Shown here one piece after another: positions 60,301 to 64,000 of a stretch of 64,000 nucleotides of DNA. A program made the translations under genes and the position numbers. The stretch spans positions 17,298,001 through 17,362,000 of the forward strand of contig OX387606.1 in assembly GCA_947568835.1 (NCBI GenBank), given 5' to 3'. The notes under the pieces are model-generated. The model was not told the origin of the DNA. It ran no database searches and saw only the letters and a program-made list of their open reading frames with translations. The stretch is from Protonemura montana (taxonomy: Eukaryota > Arthropoda > Insecta > Plecoptera > Nemouridae). The stretch's first letter is position 1. Every line of letters starts with the position of its first letter.

Positions 60301-62511
60301 GGGAGGCACGAGTGCATGTCATACGCACAATACTTTAAGAGACGTCGACTGTACTTCACCACATTTTTATCCCTAAAGCAGCTGACGTGAAAAGTTCAAG
60401 CTGGTACAAATAAAGCATGCGCTGCTCTGTGCGTTGCTTGCGAACACCGAATTGTATATCCAAGTGTCACAAAAAGCACAAAACAATACCGCACAACTCA
60501 TATTGTCTTACAACTCACACTACAATTCTTTCCGAGTCTTGCAAATATAAGGGTCACGACACAAGCTATTTGTCTTTGGAACATAGGAAATAGAAACGGG
60601 CTGCGAGCTTGTCGCTAGGGATCTTGCAAGGCCGACTCGTAAAGTCAAATCTTGCTAGCTGAGACGGAGCCCGTGATGAAGTGTGGAACGTCCATGGGTA
60701 ATCGTCGCCGGGGGGGCAAAACGAAAGTGGAGGATTGTGTGTGTGTGTGTGAGGGTGAGGGTGAGGGTGAGGGTGAGGCTGTGTGTGTGCGTGGCCTGTA
60801 GAAATTCGACGGGGGAAGGGGGCAAAATAAGATTAGAGAGAAACACGGGAAAAAGTTGAAGATGGCCGATCGGTTTAAGATGGAACGATCTTCGAAATGC
60901 ATGCGGGAAACGCTGGAAAATGCAATTAATTTCACTAGTGCAGATAAGAGCCACGTGACTTACGAACGAGACCATGAAAACCATAAATTTCTGAAATTAT
61001 AACGTACCAGTCATAGTTTTTAAAGGCGTTTGCGTTAAAGGGTGAACTTAAACGATGAAAAGCCGTTTCAATATTCCGTTCGTCGTTTCTTTATGCTTCA
61101 AAATCAGAACGCAGTGAAAGATAATTGAAAAACGTGCCAGCGTCGGCATGGTTTTTCTGTACTAAAGAAGAAAATGAAGAATATAGATGGGAAGAATAAT
61201 TTCGTCACCAATATCAGAGAATGTACAATGCATGCTAAGTATTAAATCCTCACAGACGAGAATCCCCTGAGTGGTATCGCTAATTTAAATTTAAATTTAA
61301 GCCCACAGTTCTTCATGACCTACAATTACAATTTATTTTTCTCTTACTTTTTACCAACTAGAAAGAAAGACTAACAAATCTAATTTACGTTCAACCACAT
61401 CGACTTTGGCCTACATCTTTAATTATTAACTATACTTTATCCCATTTTTTTTTTAAAGAGGATTTTCTTTTCGCAAGCTGTTCTATAAGACCGCATCCTT
61501 TATTATTTATCGCTTACTGGCACCCGCCAACGGGCACTTATCTCAAGTTGGCACCGGGTGTCGACTGGGGGTCCTCCTCGTTAAGGCGAGCCGCGCGAGT
61601 GTGAACTATTAGTAGCCGCCTGTCTTTAGCGAAGCCCATCTCACACTTGCTGGCTGCCCACTCGCAACATCTAGGCCACTCTGTGGCTTCTCGAAATCTT
61701 CAACTTGCTGCGAAAGCTCAGTAAAACGGTACGGAAAACCGCAGAGCCATGGAATGTCCCATACCAAAGTCGAAAAGTTTTTGATGACGATTTACTAACA
61801 GTTATATACTAAGATAAGGAGTCAACTAAAATGTCTTATATACCGGGGTCGTCGTGAGTTTCCACTTGTAGGTCTCATACATTTATAGAGTAGAGAGATT
61901 ATAAGGCCAAGTGTAGCAATAACTTGAGAGAATTCTTTGATAAATGTATTATCCTCCTGCTGGTTTGCCCCTTTTTTAGAGTCTTTCGCAAGGAACCGAC
62001 TGTGCAGCATCTCTTTAGTACAAAAGACTGGGCAAATTACTTAAAGGACGTTATTGGAAAACCCGAATTACATGGCCTAAGAGATATTTTATCTAAACAA
62101 ATTTGATTATAGGGCTCAAGCAGTTTTCCTTTGTTTGGATTTAAAATTAACGAAAGACGGCTGTGTGGAATTTTCCTTGCCGAGAAATTCGCTGGTATGT
62201 GTGATTATGGCTGGTGGGTCTAGTCTGCTAAAAACTCGGAATAAAGCTGTTTTTGATAGCGGGGGGGAAAACTGGGCGACTGCCAGCTTACTCAACTCCG
62301 TTATTAAATTAGTGTATGGGAGAAAAAAAAATCGAATAAACGAATACTCGAGATGCTCCAAAGGTTGTAATAAACGAGATCACGTTAGATCTGATTTGAT
62401 AATTCGCGTCATGCAATTTCTTTTACAGATATATTTTTTTTGCGTATAATACCAGGTGTCTACGATGACTAGACCTCACCATATACATATACATCGTACA
62501 CATCACAATAT
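57310..62511. other. Region upstream of the SK S2 exon
   Basis: No S1 or N-terminal SK exon was recognised, nor any other gene. It contains an A-run at about 58211-58231 and GC-rich patches at 58890-59000 and 61540-61700. It may be intron or a boundary between genes. Confidence 0.35.
60736..60790. repeat. (GT)n and (GAGGGT)n simple repeats
   Basis: GTGTGTGTGTGTGT followed by about five GAGGGT hexamers and more GT. Confidence 0.9.
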
Positions 62512-64000
62512 AGGGTAAAGGCACGGTTCTGGATGGGGGTTGGATTTATTTTATTTGTGGTCTCACCTACAACGCCGAAAAAATAAGATATTTTTTTGTA
62601 AGTAAGAAACACATTATATTTCAAGGAAAAAAATATATACATGACATTTACGACAAATTTTCAAATCTATGATGAATTTGAAAAACGATTAAATTATCCA
62701 GAACCGGGCAGGCCTTCCCGGTTTTGGATTTTTGACTACATATTTTTGAAAAAATTTGACATTGTTGCCCAAACGACAGGAAATACATTTCTGGAAGGCG
62801 GAATAAAATCAAATCAAATTTGAAAGAGTTATGGATAAAACAAAAAATCTACTCTTGTGCCAGTTCTGGATAGTTTTTTTATATGGGCTTCACAAGTCTG
62901 TTTTTGGTGTGAAACTGTTACTGACACTTCCTTATTTTTTTTTACATTTCAAACAAACAATCTGTTTGCGCTTAGAATCATTTGGGAAATTTTGACATGT
63001 TAGGTGATACCACGTTTTGCATTTGAGGACCGAACACTGAAACCAATTTTCGCCGTTGACATCGGTACTGAACCTTTTCTTACAAGAGCCACAAGGCACG
63101 TGGCCACCTTCATTTTCATCGTTGTCATCCGTCGACTCTGTAAGTAGCTCCGCCACATCATCGGCGTAGATGCTGTCATCGTCCGATTCCGCTCGCTTAC
63201 GCTTTTGTTTCCCCTTTTTCTTTGAAGTTTCTCGGTCATCTTTTGCCGCTTGTTTCAAATCCATTTCCATCAGATATTCGTCCGAGGTGAGGCATCTGGT
63301 CTTGGTAATTGCTCTTGATTTCTTTCCTTCATTCTCTGGGATGGGTATTGGAGAAAAAAGCTCCCGGATTGCAGAAACGACTGGCGATACTTTCGAGGTT
63401 GACACAGCAGATCCAGCATCGCCTTCATTCCCGATAGAGCCTACAAGACGCTCCGGCCTGATTGCTTCTCGGTCTATTGGCCACACACCACTGCCTCGAA
63501 AGCCTCCCACAACATTGCAAGGGTTGACACCCTTCAACCATGCTGGTCCAAGAATTTGGCAAAAGTCGTACCTATTCATTTTTAGTTTCCGAGTGCGTCG
63601 CATTCTTTTATCGCACTCCTCCTTAAAAGCATCTTTCAATGGTTTGTATACCCCCACATCCATAGGTTGGTACAACTGAGTTGTGTGTGGTGGAAAGCAT
63701 AAAAATGTTATCTGGTTTTCTCGTGCTAGCAGTAACACTTCGCGTGACATATGGGTGGCATGACCGTCTAACAGCAATAGCACTGGTCGTTTTGGTGGAA
63801 TGTGACTGAGAAACTTCACAAACCAATCAAAAAACAGCTCCGATATCATGTAACCCCTAGGGGCTGATGCAAAAATCGTGCCTTCAGGGGCTCCAGTCAT
63901 TAGCTCATTGTTGAGGGAGGCTCCCTTGAAAATCACCATAGGTGGCAAGATTATGGTCCCCGTTGCATTAGCGCAACCAACCACCGTGATGTTCTCACTT
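62512..64000 (-). mobile_element. pogo/Tigger-like DNA transposon, 3' part
   Basis: Encloses the transposase at 62932-63999. Sequences containing AGTTCTGGATAG (about 62862) and GGCACGGTTCTGGATGG (about 62520-62536) look like a terminal or subterminal repeat, with TATAGGG at 62511 as a candidate end at a TA target. The other end lies outside the window, so the boundary is a guess. Confidence 0.5.
62932..63999 (-). CDS. DDE_1 (pogo/Tigger/Jerky) transposase with C-terminal PHD-like finger, partial
   Basis: The frame runs off the window edge, so the N-terminal DNA-binding part is missing; 355 codons remain with no stop. ITVVGCANATGTIILPPMVI is the block around the first acidic region. LLLDGHATHMS carries the second catalytic Asp and QLYQPMDVGVYKPLK the third. 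GFRGSGVWPIDREAI is the usual block after the core. A Lys-rich stretch (KKKGKQKRKRAESDDD) and an acidic linker lead to a Cys/His cluster (CGSCKKRFS, WFQCSVLKCKTWYHLTC, IVCLKCKKK) of PHD/treble-clef type. Such proteins excise and insert DNA at TA sites. The intact frame suggests recent activity or domestication. Confidence 0.88.
   Translation of the reverse strand, partial: SENITVVGCANATGTIILPPMVIFKGASLNNELMTGAPEGTIFASAPRGYMISELFFDWFVKFLSHIPPKRPVLLLLDGHATHMSREVLLLARENQITFLCFPPHTTQLYQPMDVGVYKPLKDAFKEECDKRMRRTRKLKMNRYDFCQILGPAWLKGVNPCNVVGGFRGSGVWPIDREAIRPERLVGSIGNEGDAGSAVSTSKVSPVVSAIRELFSPIPIPENEGKKSRAITKTRCLTSDEYLMEMDLKQAAKDDRETSKKKGKQKRKRAESDDDSIYADDVAELLTESTDDNDENEGGHVPCGSCKKRFSTDVNGENWFQCSVLKCKTWYHLTCQNFPNDSKRKQIVCLKCKKK

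Noticed and set aside
60750-60778. GAGGGT repeats as an interstitial telomere
   Set aside because: The unit is neither TTAGG nor TTAGGG and is embedded in a GT microsatellite; a simple repeat is the better explanation.
60645-60984. Two overlapping frames rich in Ser/Pro/Thr/His
   Set aside because: They are produced by the GT/GAGGGT simple repeat.

Overview
This is nuclear DNA from an animal. Genes are split by AT-rich introns with GT-AG borders, and the sequence between genes is full of retroelements, SINEs and foldback repeats. The organism is probably an arthropod. The small-conductance calcium-activated K+ channel here has the GFGD filter and a calmodulin-binding region that, from memory, resemble insect SK more than vertebrate KCNN, and one promoter pairs a TATA box with a TCAGTT-type initiator. 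I cannot name the species.

Layout. 325-526 (+): last exon of a Ctr/SLC31 copper transporter. 1745-10034 (-): complete 12-coding-exon SMARCE1/BAF57 gene, the HMG-box subunit of the SWI/SNF (BAF/BAP) remodeller. 10856-12749 (-): complete 6-exon tRNA-dihydrouridine synthase of the DUS4L type. 13282-16589 (-): intact 7-exon, about 925-residue THAP-domain protein of the P-element/THAP9 transposase family. 17.5-27.4 kb (+): two tandem LITAF-domain genes duplicated together with their promoter and 5' exon; the second has an in-frame TGA. 30555-33876 (-): most of a roughly 1,100-residue Thr/Val-rich, probably secreted repeat protein. 34-41.9 kb: gene-poor, with LINE remnants. 41928-57309 (-): SK channel from S2 to the C-terminal tail in nine exons, two of which are tandem alternative copies of the pore exon. 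62932-63999 (-): a pogo/Tigger/Jerky-type DDE transposase with a C-terminal PHD-like finger, cut by the window edge.

The most interesting system is the SK channel pore. Exons at 49953-50088 and 49379-49514 each encode the whole pore helix, selectivity filter and following turret. They have the same length and phase, and including both would shift the frame, so they look mutually exclusive. They differ at three residues; one change is Leu/Trp two residues before the GFGD filter. A 5S-rRNA-derived SINE ends next to the donor of one of them.

The repeats are also informative. One 5S-derived SINE family occurs in about seven copies. One copy is split by a 5'-truncated Penelope-like element with 406-bp inverted repeats and a 12-bp target duplication. 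There is also a tRNA-like repeat with terminal inverted repeats, and a foldback element. Exon borders were placed by eye from splice consensus, reading phase and protein similarity; no search or transcript data were available.
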